Shown: positions 35,764 to 45,137, counted from the first letter of the stretch. The stretch: DNA of 64,000 bases from Hyphomicrobiales bacterium (GCA_900472485.1 UCII01000009.1:174267-238266), one strand, 5' to 3'. A program made the numbers and translations. The notes: generated by a model from the sequence alone, not told the origin.

Positions 35764-35898
35764 GACGAAGAACAGTTGATATTAGCAGCCCATGTCTGTC
35801 CTATGCTAATTGCTGGCGCATTAAGGAACGTCCGCTTGGCGGAATCGGGTAGCATGGGGCCTGATAGACGCATCCATGCGCAGGAGTGAGGAAACATC

Positions 35899-37479
35899 AT
35901 GGACGATATGATTGAGCAACCGGCTGCAGGCAATGATGGCGGTGGACGGCGTTCGCGCAGCGAGGGCAGGGGTGCGGCAGCGCGGCGCGCTTCGCGCAGC
36001 GGCGGCGGGCCGGGCCCTTCGCTCCCCTATATCACCCGTAAGATCGGCGTCTACGAAGTGCTCGACGAAGAAGGCCTGCAGCTCATCGAGCGCAATGCCG
36101 ACACGGTTCTGGAGGAAATCGGCATCGAGTTTCGCGACGATGCGGAAGCTCTCCAACTTTGGAAGGATGCCGGCGCCGACGTACGCGGCCAGCGCGTGCA
36201 TTTTCCGAAAGGACTTTGCCGCGAGCTTCTGAAGACGGCGCCGAAGGAATTCACATGGCATGCGCGCAACAGCGCCCGCAACGCCCATGTCGGCGGCAAG
36301 GCGACGATTTTCGCGCCGGTCTATGGTCCGCCCTTCGTCCGCGATCTCGAGGGCAACCGCCGCTATGCGACGATCGAGGATTTCCGCAATTTCGTGAAGC
36401 TCGCCTATATGGCGCCGTCGATGCATTCGTCCGGCGGCACGGTCTGCGAGCCTGTCGATATCCCGGTCAACAAGCGCCATCTCGATATGGTCTATAGCCA
36501 TATCAAATATTCCGACAAGCCGTTCATGGGCTCGGTCACGGCACCGGAGCGTGCCGAGGATACGATCGCGATGGCGAAGATCGTCTTCGGCGACGATTTC
36601 GTTGAGAATAATTGCGTGACGCTGAACCTCATCAACGCCAACTCGCCGATGGTCTTCGACGAGACCATGCTCGGCGCCCTGAAGGTCTATGCGCGGCACA
36701 ATCAGGCCTCGGTCGTTTCGCCGTTCATCCTTTCGGGCGCCATGAGCCCGGTGACGGTCGCGGGCACGCTGACGCAGATTCTGGCCGAAGTGCTGGCCGG
36801 CGCTTCCTTCACACAGCTGATCCGCAAGGGCTCGCCAGTGCTCTACGGCACCTTTGCCGCCTCGATCTCGATGCAGTCGGGTGCACCGACCTTCGGCACG
36901 CCGGAACCGTCGCTCGTTTCCTATGGCGCAGCACAGCTTGCCCGCCGTCTCGGCCTGCCGTTCCGTACTGGCGGCTCGCTTTGCGGCTCCAAGATTCCGG
37001 ATGCGCAGGCGGCGCATGAATCGGCCAATACCTTGAACATGACGCTGCTGGCCGGCACGAATTTCGTGCTGCATGCGGCCGGTTGGCTCGAAGGCGGTCT
37101 CGTCTCCTCCTACGAGAAGTTCATGATCGATCAGGACCAGCTCGGCATGATGCAGAAGATGGCCGAAGGCGTCGATCTCTCGGAGAATGGCCAGGCGCTC
37201 GATGCCATCCGCGAAGTCGGTCCGGGCAGCCACTATCTCGGCTGCGGCCACACGCAGGCAAATTTCCAGTCGGCCTTCTATCGTTCGCCGCTCGCCGATA
37301 ACAATTCCTTCGAGCAGTGGGAGATAGAAGGCCAAAAGCGCATCGAGCAGCGCGCCAATGCGCTTTGCCGTTCCTGGCTCGATCACTACGAAGCGCCGCC
37401 GCTCGATCCGGCCATCGACGAGGCCCTCCTCGCCTATATCCAGAAGCGCAAGGATTCCATGCCGGACGCCTTCACCTGA
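35899..37479 (+). CDS. MttB family methylamine/quaternary amine:corrinoid methyltransferase
   Basis: This 526-residue enzyme belongs to the trimethylamine methyltransferase (MttB) superfamily: FAPVYGPPFVRDLEGN, then GTVCEPVDIPVNKRHLDMV and the C-terminal NFQSAFYRS. True trimethylamine MttB carries pyrrolysine at an in-frame amber codon; this frame has no stop from start to end, so it is the non-Pyl type. Characterised non-Pyl members act on glycine betaine (MtgB), carnitine or proline betaine. AGGAGTGAGGAA precedes the ATG. An Arg/Ser/Gly-rich N-terminus of about 35 residues is disordered-looking. Neighbouring bmt and choXWV favour glycine betaine. Confidence 0.92.
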   Translation: MDDMIEQPAAGNDGGGRRSRSEGRGAAARRASRSGGGPGPSLPYITRKIGVYEVLDEEGLQLIERNADTVLEEIGIEFRDDAEALQLWKDAGADVRGQRVHFPKGLCRELLKTAPKEFTWHARNSARNAHVGGKATIFAPVYGPPFVRDLEGNRRYATIEDFRNFVKLAYMAPSMHSSGGTVCEPVDIPVNKRHLDMVYSHIKYSDKPFMGSVTAPERAEDTIAMAKIVFGDDFVENNCVTLNLINANSPMVFDETMLGALKVYARHNQASVVSPFILSGAMSPVTVAGTLTQILAEVLAGASFTQLIRKGSPVLYGTFAASISMQSGAPTFGTPEPSLVSYGAAQLARRLGLPFRTGGSLCGSKIPDAQAAHESANTLNMTLLAGTNFVLHAAGWLEGGLVSSYEKFMIDQDQLGMMQKMAEGVDLSENGQALDAIREVGPGSHYLGCGHTQANFQSAFYRSPLADNNSFEQWEIEGQKRIEQRANALCRSWLDHYEAPPLDPAIDEALLAYIQKRKDSMPDAFT

Positions 37480-37580
37480 AGAGAGCCCGAGGCCGCCAGG
37501 GAGCAAGGCGGTGCAACACGTGTTGCCGACCTGATCCAGAAGGAAGTCTGGCGGCCGCACTATGAATATAAGGGGCCACG

Positions 37581-38273
37581 GTGAGCCGCGGCCCTGCCAT
37601 CTTCGAACAACTCCGTGCGGCGCTCGGCGTCCACGGAGTTTTCGTTCGCGGCTGTCTGTCTTTCAACGAAGGCGAGGGGCCGCTCCTGAGCGATGGCACG
37701 ACAGCCCGCAGCGTCATCCTGCTCGGCAATATCGGCGGCTCGATCTGGCCGGCGTTCTCGAAATGGCTGGATATGCCCGACAAAGAGATGCGCAAAGATC
37801 CCCTCGATGACTGGTCGAAGGCGATTATCCGGCCGGTCGCAAGCGAGTTGGGGGCCACGGCCTATTTTCCTTCGGACCCTCCTTGGCAACCGTTCCAGCG
37901 ATGGGCCATGCAAGCCGAGGGCTTGAAAGCGTCGCCGCTCGGCATCTTGATCCATCCGGACTATGGTCTGTGGCATGGATATCGCGGCGCATTGGGATTT
38001 GCCGATGCGCTGGAAGCAATGAAGGTGCCGCCGTTTTCTCCGCATCCGTGCGATCTATGCGTGGAGAAACCTTGCTTTGCCGCCTGCCCCGTTGGGGCGA
38101 TAACGGCAGCCGGCTTCGATGTTCCGGTCTGCCGGTCGCATTTGCGCACGCCGACTGGGCAGGCCGGCTGCATGGCCGGCGGCTGCCTTGCACGCAATGC
38201 CTGCCCGGTCGGGGCAGGCTATCGTTATCCTGCCGCGCAGCTTGCATTCCATATGGCTGCACTCCAGCTTTAG
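37581..38273 (+). CDS. 4Fe-4S ferredoxin-like protein
   Basis: This 230-residue protein has a C-terminal cluster region: CDLCVEKPCFAACPVGAI, then CR...CMAGGCLARNACPVG, enough for two 4Fe-4S clusters, arranged like the C-terminal part of QueG-related reductases. It starts with GTG at 37581, with AAGGGG before it, about 100 bases after the MttB-like gene on the same strand. It may deliver low-potential electrons to RACo or directly to the corrinoid; that link is inferred. No cobalamin-binding motif is obvious. Confidence 0.8.
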   Translation: MSRGPAIFEQLRAALGVHGVFVRGCLSFNEGEGPLLSDGTTARSVILLGNIGGSIWPAFSKWLDMPDKEMRKDPLDDWSKAIIRPVASELGATAYFPSDPPWQPFQRWAMQAEGLKASPLGILIHPDYGLWHGYRGALGFADALEAMKVPPFSPHPCDLCVEKPCFAACPVGAITAAGFDVPVCRSHLRTPTGQAGCMAGGCLARNACPVGAGYRYPAAQLAFHMAALQL

Positions 38274-38340
38274 TTGTCACGCCTTCCTTGTTTCGCCGCA
38301 TTGCGATGCGTTCTGAAGCCTGTGTTATTCATGCGGGGCT

Positions 38341-39087
38341 ATGCGTTTGATTCGATTGATGGTCGTCCTTGCTGTTCTTGCCTTTGCCGCCACTGCATCG
38401 GCCGGCGAAGCCTGTCGGAAGATCCAACATCTCGGGGAGGGTTATACGGTCTGCACTTTCGATGCGGTCAACGACGACATTCAGATTTTCCAGAACGATC
38501 GCAGCGGCAAGCCTTATGGCTCTTTCCGCGCCTTGGAAAATGATCTGCGTCAGGATCGCATCTACGTGCGCTTTGCCATGAATGGCGGCATGTATCTCGA
38601 CGACCAGTCTCCCGTGGGCCTCTTTGTCGAAAACGGACGTGAGGTGAAGGCGATCAACACCAACAAGGGATGGGGCAACTTTCATCTCCTGCCAAACGGG
38701 GTCTTCTATCTCGGGTCGGGCAAGGCTGGGATCATGGAAAGCAAGGCATTCGCAGCTTCCGGCATCAAGCCTTTTTACGCAACCCAATCAGGCCCGATGC
38801 TGGTCATCAGCGGCAAGGTCCATCCGTCATTTCTAGCCGACAGTCCGAGCTTAAAGACACGAAACGGCGTTGGCGTTACCTCTGACGGCAAGGTCGTCTT
38901 CGCCATTTCCGATGGCGCGGTGCGTTTCCACGACTTTGCAACGCTGTTTCGCGACGAGTTGAAATGTCCGAATGCGCTATTTCTCGATGGCAGCATCTCC
39001 AGCCTCGATATCCCGGAATGGCAAAGGCGCGACAGCCTGTTTCCGCTCGGGCCGATCATCGCAGTGACGGAAATGCTGCCCGGCTGA
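38341..39087 (+). CDS. Phosphodiester glycosidase family protein (DUF2233/NAGPA)
   Basis: This 248-residue exported protein has a signal peptide (residues 1 to about 21, ending TASA) and NAGPA-family blocks: RFAMNGGMYLDDQSPVGLFV, GVFYLGSGKAGI, and the C-terminal LFLDGSISSLDIP. Relatives remove phosphate-linked sugars from glycans. It may trim cell-surface polysaccharide, and it sits at the edge of the glycosyltransferase cluster. It is plus strand, convergent with the next gene. Confidence 0.85.
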   Translation: MRLIRLMVVLAVLAFAATASAGEACRKIQHLGEGYTVCTFDAVNDDIQIFQNDRSGKPYGSFRALENDLRQDRIYVRFAMNGGMYLDDQSPVGLFVENGREVKAINTNKGWGNFHLLPNGVFYLGSGKAGIMESKAFAASGIKPFYATQSGPMLVISGKVHPSFLADSPSLKTRNGVGVTSDGKVVFAISDGAVRFHDFATLFRDELKCPNALFLDGSISSLDIPEWQRRDSLFPLGPIIAVTEMLPG

Positions 39088-39104
39088 TGTGAAACCATAA
39101 AAAA

Positions 39105-39133
39105 GGCTCCGCCGAGCATTGCGCGACGGAGCC
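39105..39133. terminator. Bidirectional terminator
   Basis: GGCTCCG (39105-39111) pairs with CGGAGCC (39127-39133). The minus strand continues into a run of T residues (complement of CATAAAAAA), so it ends the minus-strand glycosyltransferase gene and possibly the plus-strand gene too. Confidence 0.7.
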
Positions 39134-39155
39134 CCTTGGCGTTCGATGTCAGATC

Positions 39156-40370
39156 TCAGACGAACTGATCGATATAGGTCATGATGCTGAACAGGCCGTC
39201 CTTCGGACCCGGATTGGCCGGGAAATCCTCGGTGAAGCGGAGATAGGCCCTTGGATTGCCGCCATAGCTGCCGGTCTGCGGCGCTTCTCTCGAGAGATGC
39301 TGCCGGATCGACTGTGGGAGAAGATTGATCGTGGCGTCGTCGATGATCGGTTCGATGATGACGGGTTCACCGTTGAAAGCGATTGCCTCCGTTGCGGCGG
39401 TGGAGATGCCTGCCAGCTTGCGGATCTGATCATAGGATTCCGGCGGCAACGGCGTCGGCAAGTAGGCCGCCATGCGGTGATACATGATATAGGCTTCGAC
39501 CCAGTTCTGCGCGTTGACATGCAGGCGCATGGCGACCGCCTGGCGCTGCAGCATGAATTCGGTGATGCGAGGCATCAGCGAGCCGCGGTAGTCAGGCGGA
39601 TAGCGGTTATCGCGCAGCGCCTGCGAGGCGAGGTATTCGAGGCCGCCTCTATAGGTATCCCACTGGAACATGCACTCCTTGTTGCCCTGCTGCAGGCGCG
39701 GATCGTCGGAAACGGCGGTCACGCGCGCGAAAGGCTCCGGCATGAACAGCACGTCGGCCTTGTCCAATGCGCGGGTCGTATAGAGGAATGCCCAAAAGAT
39801 GAACGGCGTCGGGCTGGAAATCGACTTCAGAAGAACGTCGCGCTGGATGATCATGAATTCGGGGAAGATGTGACGGTCGAGAATGAATTCCAGCATAGAG
39901 CGGAAGTCACCCTTGGCGTGACGCGTCGGATAGGAGAGGTGATAGAAGGGCTCCATATCGCCGCCACCTGGCCGCGCGTCGACCAGAAGCCACGGCGCCT
40001 GGATCATGCCGATATTCTTGTCGTCCACCATGATGCGAAGATATTCGACGACTTTTTCCGGGATCAGCAAATCGTCGTCGCCGAGGAAAACCGCGTAATG
40101 GCCGCGGGCTCTCTGCATCGCAAAGGCGTAGTTGCTGATGAAACCGGAATTGCGCGCCCGGCGATAGGCGCTGATTTCCGGATGATGCGAGATCGACTGA
40201 ATGTAGGCTGCGGTCTCATCCGTCGAACAATCGTCGACAATGACGATTTCGAAAGGGAGGCCTAGCCGCCGAAATTCTTCCAGGTGGAAATTGACGTTCC
40301 GCTCGAGCATGAACTGACGGTTATAGGTCGGAACGCAGATCGAAAGGACGGGGACTTGAGCAGAAGACAT
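39156..40370 (-). CDS. Glycosyltransferase family 2
   Basis: This 404-residue enzyme has an N-terminal GT-A fold: LSICVPTYNRQFMLERNV, then EIVIVDDCSTDETA (nucleotide-sugar loop), ARNSGFISNYAFAM and the metal motif FLGDDDLL. A long C-terminal part of unknown role follows, probably acceptor-binding. GGAG precedes the ATG. It is cytoplasmic, divergent from the next glycosyltransferase. Sugar donor and acceptor are unknown; capsule, exopolysaccharide or LPS synthesis is likely. Confidence 0.92.
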   Translation of the reverse strand: MSSAQVPVLSICVPTYNRQFMLERNVNFHLEEFRRLGLPFEIVIVDDCSTDETAAYIQSISHHPEISAYRRARNSGFISNYAFAMQRARGHYAVFLGDDDLLIPEKVVEYLRIMVDDKNIGMIQAPWLLVDARPGGGDMEPFYHLSYPTRHAKGDFRSMLEFILDRHIFPEFMIIQRDVLLKSISSPTPFIFWAFLYTTRALDKADVLFMPEPFARVTAVSDDPRLQQGNKECMFQWDTYRGGLEYLASQALRDNRYPPDYRGSLMPRITEFMLQRQAVAMRLHVNAQNWVEAYIMYHRMAAYLPTPLPPESYDQIRKLAGISTAATEAIAFNGEPVIIEPIIDDATINLLPQSIRQHLSREAPQTGSYGGNPRAYLRFTEDFPANPGPKDGLFSIMTYIDQFV

Positions 40371-40667
40371 CGATATTCTCCACGAGGCATCAGCGCGATT
40401 CTATGCATGGACTTCGATCCATGAATAAGCCGGATTGCTTTCGCGGGGCTGGAGAGTTTTGAGCGATCCGAGTGTGGGAAGCGCTTATGCTCCAGTTCAG
40501 TGCAAGTTCCGCTCTTTATGCTCCGGCCAGCGCATTCTGCAATCCCGGCAGGAAGCGATTGCCGTTTTCGAGGGTGCCTCTTCCTGGAAAATGGCCGGAT
40601 AGCCCGAGGCACATGGATCGACCGATACCTCCAGGGTTTGGCATCCATGTCAGTATCAGGAGACCCT

Positions 40668-41657
40668 GTGAGCAAAGTCAGCGTCATCATTCCCGCCTAT
40701 AAGGCGCAGGAATCCATCGGTGAAACGATTGCCGCGGTTCTTGAAAATCGTGACGTTCTGGAGGTGATCGTCGTCGACGACATGTCTCCCGATGCCACCG
40801 CGATGATTGTCGAGCGACATGCTCAGCGCGATCAGCGGGTGCGCTTGCTGCGCAATCCGCAAAATGGCGGAGCGGGATATAGCCGGAATGCCGGAATGGC
40901 CGCCGCGCGCGGCGACTATTATTACTTTCTCGACGCGGACGACATTGTAGCGCATCGCTCGATCGATGAAGTTGTCCATCACATGGAAGCCACTGGCTGC
41001 GATGTGATGGTGTTTCGTTATCGCTATGTCACCGAGAAGAACGGTCGTCTCGATCCGATGCTGCCGATCGATAATGATGCCTGGCAGGCGCTGCTCGGCG
41101 ATACTGATATAGGCATTTTTACGCTCGATCAGTGCGAGCGATTGCTGTTCACGGTGAATTTCCCCTGGAACAAGATCGTGAGCGCCAAGCTATGCAGGGA
41201 AACGGGTCTGCACTTCTCGGAGACGCGTGTCCATAACGATATCTATGCTCACTGGCACATCTATCTGCACGCCCGGAAGATCGGCATGATGAATCGCTAT
41301 CTCATCGGCCACCGCGTCTATCAGGACAGGGCGCAGCTGACCAATGTCTTCACCGAAAAGCGCTTCGAGGTCTTCAAGGCCTTTGCGGAGGTGGAGGCGT
41401 TGTTCGCGCGCCTACCGCGGATGAAAGAGGCCTATTACCAGTGGTTCCTTCGCAGCAAGTTCGATTTGCTCGATTGGATCTATCCGCAATTGCCCCTGGA
41501 TCTCAGGGAACGTTTCTTCGCGCTGGTTCGGCAATGCTATGAAGATTATGGCCAAGCTGACTATGAGAACGTGCGCAGGCAGTCGTTCGAGACTGCGGAT
41601 ATTGCGCTCAGGTTGAAACAGGCTCCTCATTTGATACTCGGCAAGACGCCAAGATAG
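40668..41657 (+). CDS. Glycosyltransferase family 2
   Basis: This enzyme of about 329 residues opens VSVIIPAYKAQESIGETIAA, with VIVVDDMSPDATA, NPQNGGAGYSRNAGMAAA and the metal-binding YFLDADDIV, a GT-A fold. GTG at 40668 is preferred because AGGAG lies five bases before it; an ATG at 40647 is a fallback. Family members build exopolysaccharide or glycan side chains. It ends at a strong hairpin shared with the convergent gene. Confidence 0.9.
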   Translation: MSKVSVIIPAYKAQESIGETIAAVLENRDVLEVIVVDDMSPDATAMIVERHAQRDQRVRLLRNPQNGGAGYSRNAGMAAARGDYYYFLDADDIVAHRSIDEVVHHMEATGCDVMVFRYRYVTEKNGRLDPMLPIDNDAWQALLGDTDIGIFTLDQCERLLFTVNFPWNKIVSAKLCRETGLHFSETRVHNDIYAHWHIYLHARKIGMMNRYLIGHRVYQDRAQLTNVFTEKRFEVFKAFAEVEALFARLPRMKEAYYQWFLRSKFDLLDWIYPQLPLDLRERFFALVRQCYEDYGQADYENVRRQSFETADIALRLKQAPHLILGKTPR

Positions 41658-41700
41658 TCGGCTAAGATAGTATTCGACGCCCAATGTGCTCGCAATAAAA

Positions 41701-41735
41701 AGAGAGGCGCCGCGGTCATGCCGCGGCGCCTCTCT
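41701..41735. terminator. Strong bidirectional terminator
   Basis: AGAGAGGCGCCGCGG and CCGCGGCGCCTCTCT are a perfect 15-bp stem with a five-base loop. The minus strand then reads TTTTATTG, and the plus strand runs into a weaker T-rich tract, so it separates the two converging genes. Confidence 0.92.
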
Positions 41736-41751
41736 TCCGTTTCAGGCTGGT

Positions 41752-43638
41752 TCATCTGATGGCGTCGAGTTCGTTCAGATCCAGCGCGTTTTCGAATTCG
41801 TCGCGGCTGTAGATCGCAAAATCCGCCTCGGTCGATTCCTTGAACTTATACGGGTTCTCCACCAGCTTCAGCAGGCTCCATTGCGGGAACCGGTTTGCGA
41901 TGTCCGTCGTGAACTTGCGATGCCGGACATGGGACGCGCCACGAATATCCGGGCCGTCGAAATTGGAGGCGTAGATAACCACATAGCGCTGCGGCAGGGA
42001 GAAGAGCTGGTCGAGGTAATTGACGTAAATATTGTCGTCAACCAAATGGTAGAGAACGTCGAGCGACAAGGCGCAGTCGTAGGCGTCTTCATGCATTTCC
42101 CAGTCAAGCGACTGATCGCCCAGCCAGACGAAATTGTAGTTCGGCTTATCTCTATACATCATCATCGTGCGTTCGATGACCGTCTTGGAGACATCGAAGC
42201 CGGTATAGCGGTCGAACGAGAAGTATTTCAGCTGATTGCCATCACCGGAGCCCATCTCCGCAAAGGATTTCAGCCCTTTCTTCCGGGCGAGACTATTCAG
42301 AAACTGGCCCTTGTACTTGGCGAGCACATCATAAGAGCCGGCACCCGAGTTGCCGCCATTGCGATAACGGCCCTCCCAATAGCCGGTGGAGTCAAAGGAA
42401 GGCGCAGCTTCCGATCGACGCATCGGCTGTTCCAGCGGCGTAACGGGAGCAAGCCGCTCCACGGATGGTGCTGGGACGGGTTGCGGCTGTGTCGGATAGG
42501 GCTGCTGCATCGGCTGCATCGCCACCTCGACAACCGGCATGGCTTCACGAACCTGCTGCACCGATATGGCCTGCGGAATAGGCGCGGGCTGTGGGGCCTG
42601 CTGTGCGGGGGCTGGCCGCTGCGCGAGCCAGAGCGGAACGGGCCGCTTCATATTTGAACCCGCCTGCTGTTCCAGGGATGCCCAATTCAAGGTCTTGGGT
42701 GCTTCTGCTACCCGGTCACCCATAACAACATCGAGTTCGCGCAGCTGCTTGGCGAGCGGGAATTTCTCGTGGACATATTGCGTCCATTGATGGGTCTGAC
42801 CGGTAATGATCTTTTCGACGGCCTCATCCACCGACGAGAAACGGATTTCGTCGGGCCAGAATTCTTCCGCACCGGGATAATCATGGACCACCGGCAAGGC
42901 GCCGACAGCCATGGCTTCGGCGATGTTATAACCAAAGCTCTCGTGCACCGAGGTCGACAGTATCACGCCCTTATCGGCCAGGAAGGCCGGCATGTTGCGC
43001 TGCCAACCATGGAAGAAGACGTTGCGGGTGAGGCCGAGCTTTTCCGTCGTGCGCTTCAGGTACGGCATCATGACGAACTCTTCCTGTTCGCCGGCCACAT
43101 GCAGCGTGTAGGAAGGATCGCGCTTCACCAGCGAGTGCATGATTTGCAGGAACAGCGGCTGGTTCTTGCGCATGAAGGGCTTGGCGGCCCAGGCGATCTT
43201 CTTCTTGTCGAGCGAAGGGATCGGCTTGAACTTGTCGAGATTGAGGCCGTTCCACACGACGTGGGTACGGGTTTTCTGGGTGACCTGGGGCGCCCTGAGT
43301 TTCAGGACACGCAGCATGTCATGAGACACCAGAATCAGATCATCGATGGCGCCGAAATCGATGCGATCGGGAAAATTCGATTCCACGATCTCGAAACGAT
43401 GCCAGCGCGCGATGACACGCTTGCCGCGTCGCTTGATGTTCTGGTTGATCGCGTGGACGAAGAGCTCGTTGCAGAATTCGAACCAGACGATGTCGGCCCA
43501 TTCCACAGCCGTCTCGATTTCCTTGAAAGTCTTCGGCTGTATGGCCATGACTTCGTAGGTTTTTGACAGATGTTGGAATATGTCGCCGATGAAGCTATCG
43601 ACTTCGATGATTATGGCCAGCTTTTTCTTCTGATGCAT
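41752..43638 (-). CDS. Glycosyltransferase 4 fused to SAM methyltransferase
   Basis: This 628-residue protein has an N-terminal GT-B glycosyltransferase (about 1-325; VFFHGWQRNMPAFLADKGV, HESFGYNIAEAMAVGALPVV holds the donor Glu region). A Pro/Gln/Ala-rich linker follows (about 330-415), then a class I SAM methyltransferase (about 420-628; SFAEMGSGDGNQLKYF, then CALSLDVLYHLVDD). Fusion suggests that one protein both adds a sugar and methylates it or the acceptor. It is divergent from the DUF707 gene. The order GT then MT is unusual. Confidence 0.9.
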   Translation of the reverse strand: MHQKKKLAIIIEVDSFIGDIFQHLSKTYEVMAIQPKTFKEIETAVEWADIVWFEFCNELFVHAINQNIKRRGKRVIARWHRFEIVESNFPDRIDFGAIDDLILVSHDMLRVLKLRAPQVTQKTRTHVVWNGLNLDKFKPIPSLDKKKIAWAAKPFMRKNQPLFLQIMHSLVKRDPSYTLHVAGEQEEFVMMPYLKRTTEKLGLTRNVFFHGWQRNMPAFLADKGVILSTSVHESFGYNIAEAMAVGALPVVHDYPGAEEFWPDEIRFSSVDEAVEKIITGQTHQWTQYVHEKFPLAKQLRELDVVMGDRVAEAPKTLNWASLEQQAGSNMKRPVPLWLAQRPAPAQQAPQPAPIPQAISVQQVREAMPVVEVAMQPMQQPYPTQPQPVPAPSVERLAPVTPLEQPMRRSEAAPSFDSTGYWEGRYRNGGNSGAGSYDVLAKYKGQFLNSLARKKGLKSFAEMGSGDGNQLKYFSFDRYTGFDVSKTVIERTMMMYRDKPNYNFVWLGDQSLDWEMHEDAYDCALSLDVLYHLVDDNIYVNYLDQLFSLPQRYVVIYASNFDGPDIRGASHVRHRKFTTDIANRFPQWSLLKLVENPYKFKESTEADFAIYSRDEFENALDLNELDAIR

Positions 43639-43997
43639 CTTCTGCTACCGTAAAAGAGACGAGTGGTTCTTAGTCTCGACCTGACGGACGACACGACCGA
43701 CCTTCGTGTCCGCCGAGCACCGACGTTCTTGGCAATATTCTGCACGCGCGATTGCCCCCGCACAGAAATCCCAGTGCTGAGATTATGCCGGCCAACTTTC
43801 GCGAGGCTGGATTGCTCGAAATGCGTCGCGGGCGGCAGGTGGCCTTTGATTTCCTGCACAAGCTTCGCAAAAGGAATGATGGCCACAGTGCCGATCAAAC
43901 GAGCTCGATCGCGAGCGAATCTCCGGGAGCCACGTCGTCTGACTGCTTTCCTCGGATCGGGCCGTTACCTGGGGTTCGGAATTAGGGAACAGTCCAT
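43639..43997. other. Divergent promoter region, no gene seen
   Basis: These 359 bases lie between divergent starts of the fused glycosyltransferase and the DUF707 gene. Open frames here are shadows or lack ribosome sites. No clear dyad was found. Confidence 0.4.
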
Positions 43998-45137
43998 ATG
44001 TCATTGGCAGCGAACAGCCTGCATACGCCCGCCTACGAAGCGCATCCTGCGAGCCAGATACAATGGTCCGACGCGCCGCCGCTGACCCAGGAGATGTTGA
44101 GCGGCACATTCTGGAGCCTCGGCGACGTCAATCGCGGGATGTTCACACGCTTCATGGTTCTGGCGCCCAATGGCATGATCGGCAATTATTTCGATCCGAG
44201 CGTCGACTTCTGGCATGTCATGGGCGGTCGGCTTTGCCTGATCGACAGGGATGGACTGCCGTCGGTCATCTTCGATACCGCCCATATCGAGGGCGGCAAT
44301 CTTATGGCGCTTGCGGGACGGGGCGTCGTTGGCGGCGTCGATGCGACCTATCTGCTGGTGCCGGCAGATCATCCTCCTCATCCGCTGTTTTCGACACCCG
44401 TGGGCGTCGAGCGCAAGGCAAACTTTCTTGTTCAGCCTCAGGAAGGATTGCGGCGTCCCAATCTGGTCGTTGTGCCGGCCGGTTCGAAGTCGCTCCATCC
44501 GCGCTGGTTCGAGAAGATCGATGATGCTTCGCGCAACTGGGATCTCTGCATCGGTTATTATGGTGCGGAGACGCCGGAAGTTTCCGGCAGCCCTTACGAA
44601 TATCTGGCGCATCTGCCGAAGACCAAGAAGTTCAAGATCATCTACGACCTCTTCCATCAGGGAAGCCCGCTTTGGAATTACGAGCGAATCTGGCTGCCGG
44701 ATGACGATCTGCTGTGCGACGGCGAGGACATCAACAGGATGTTCCATCTGTCGCACAAGCATGGTCTGGACCTGGCACAGCCGTCCCTCAAGAAAGGGCC
44801 AGGCTCTTACCCCAATCATCCTTTGACGGTTCAGCGACCCAACAGCGTCGTGCGTTTCGAAGGCTTCGTCGAAATCATGTGCCCGGTCTTCTCGTTGCGT
44901 GCGCTGCAGATCTGCATCGAGTCCATGAAGGATGTCGAATCCGGATACGGCCTCGATCATCTTTGGCCGTCATTCCTCGGGCGGCCGGTGGCGCGCATGG
45001 GGATTATCGATGCCATCTCCGTCGCTCATACCCGGCCGCTGGGTGCGACCTACAACGTCAATGCAGCGGTGGAAGAACAGGCAGCACTCTTCAGGACGTA
45101 TCAATATACGCCGCTGAAATATGCCGGCGTCTGGTAA
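43998..45137 (+). CDS. DUF707 domain protein
   Basis: This 379-residue protein carries in its C-terminal half the DUF707 block: WDLCIGYYG, then KIIYDLFHQ, YERIWLPDDDLLCDGEDINRMF and LAQPSL (partly quoted). Its DDD and QP motifs resemble GT-A glycosyltransferases. The N-terminal 150 residues are distinct. DUF707 is known mostly from plants and bacterial glycan clusters and is uncharacterised. It lies between glycosyltransferases and Glf, so a transferase making a Galf-containing glycan is a fair guess. Confidence 0.85.
   Translation: MSLAANSLHTPAYEAHPASQIQWSDAPPLTQEMLSGTFWSLGDVNRGMFTRFMVLAPNGMIGNYFDPSVDFWHVMGGRLCLIDRDGLPSVIFDTAHIEGGNLMALAGRGVVGGVDATYLLVPADHPPHPLFSTPVGVERKANFLVQPQEGLRRPNLVVVPAGSKSLHPRWFEKIDDASRNWDLCIGYYGAETPEVSGSPYEYLAHLPKTKKFKIIYDLFHQGSPLWNYERIWLPDDDLLCDGEDINRMFHLSHKHGLDLAQPSLKKGPGSYPNHPLTVQRPNSVVRFEGFVEIMCPVFSLRALQICIESMKDVESGYGLDHLWPSFLGRPVARMGIIDAISVAHTRPLGATYNVNAAVEEQAALFRTYQYTPLKYAGVW

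Noticed and set aside
35899..37479. Pyrrolysine use in the MttB-family gene
   Set aside because: The reading frame has no internal TAG, and no pylT-like tRNA or pylS-like gene is seen.
35821..37560. 579-codon minus-strand frame opposite the mttB-like gene
   Set aside because: Antisense shadow of a conserved enzyme; His/Arg-rich composition typical of GC-skewed reverse frames.
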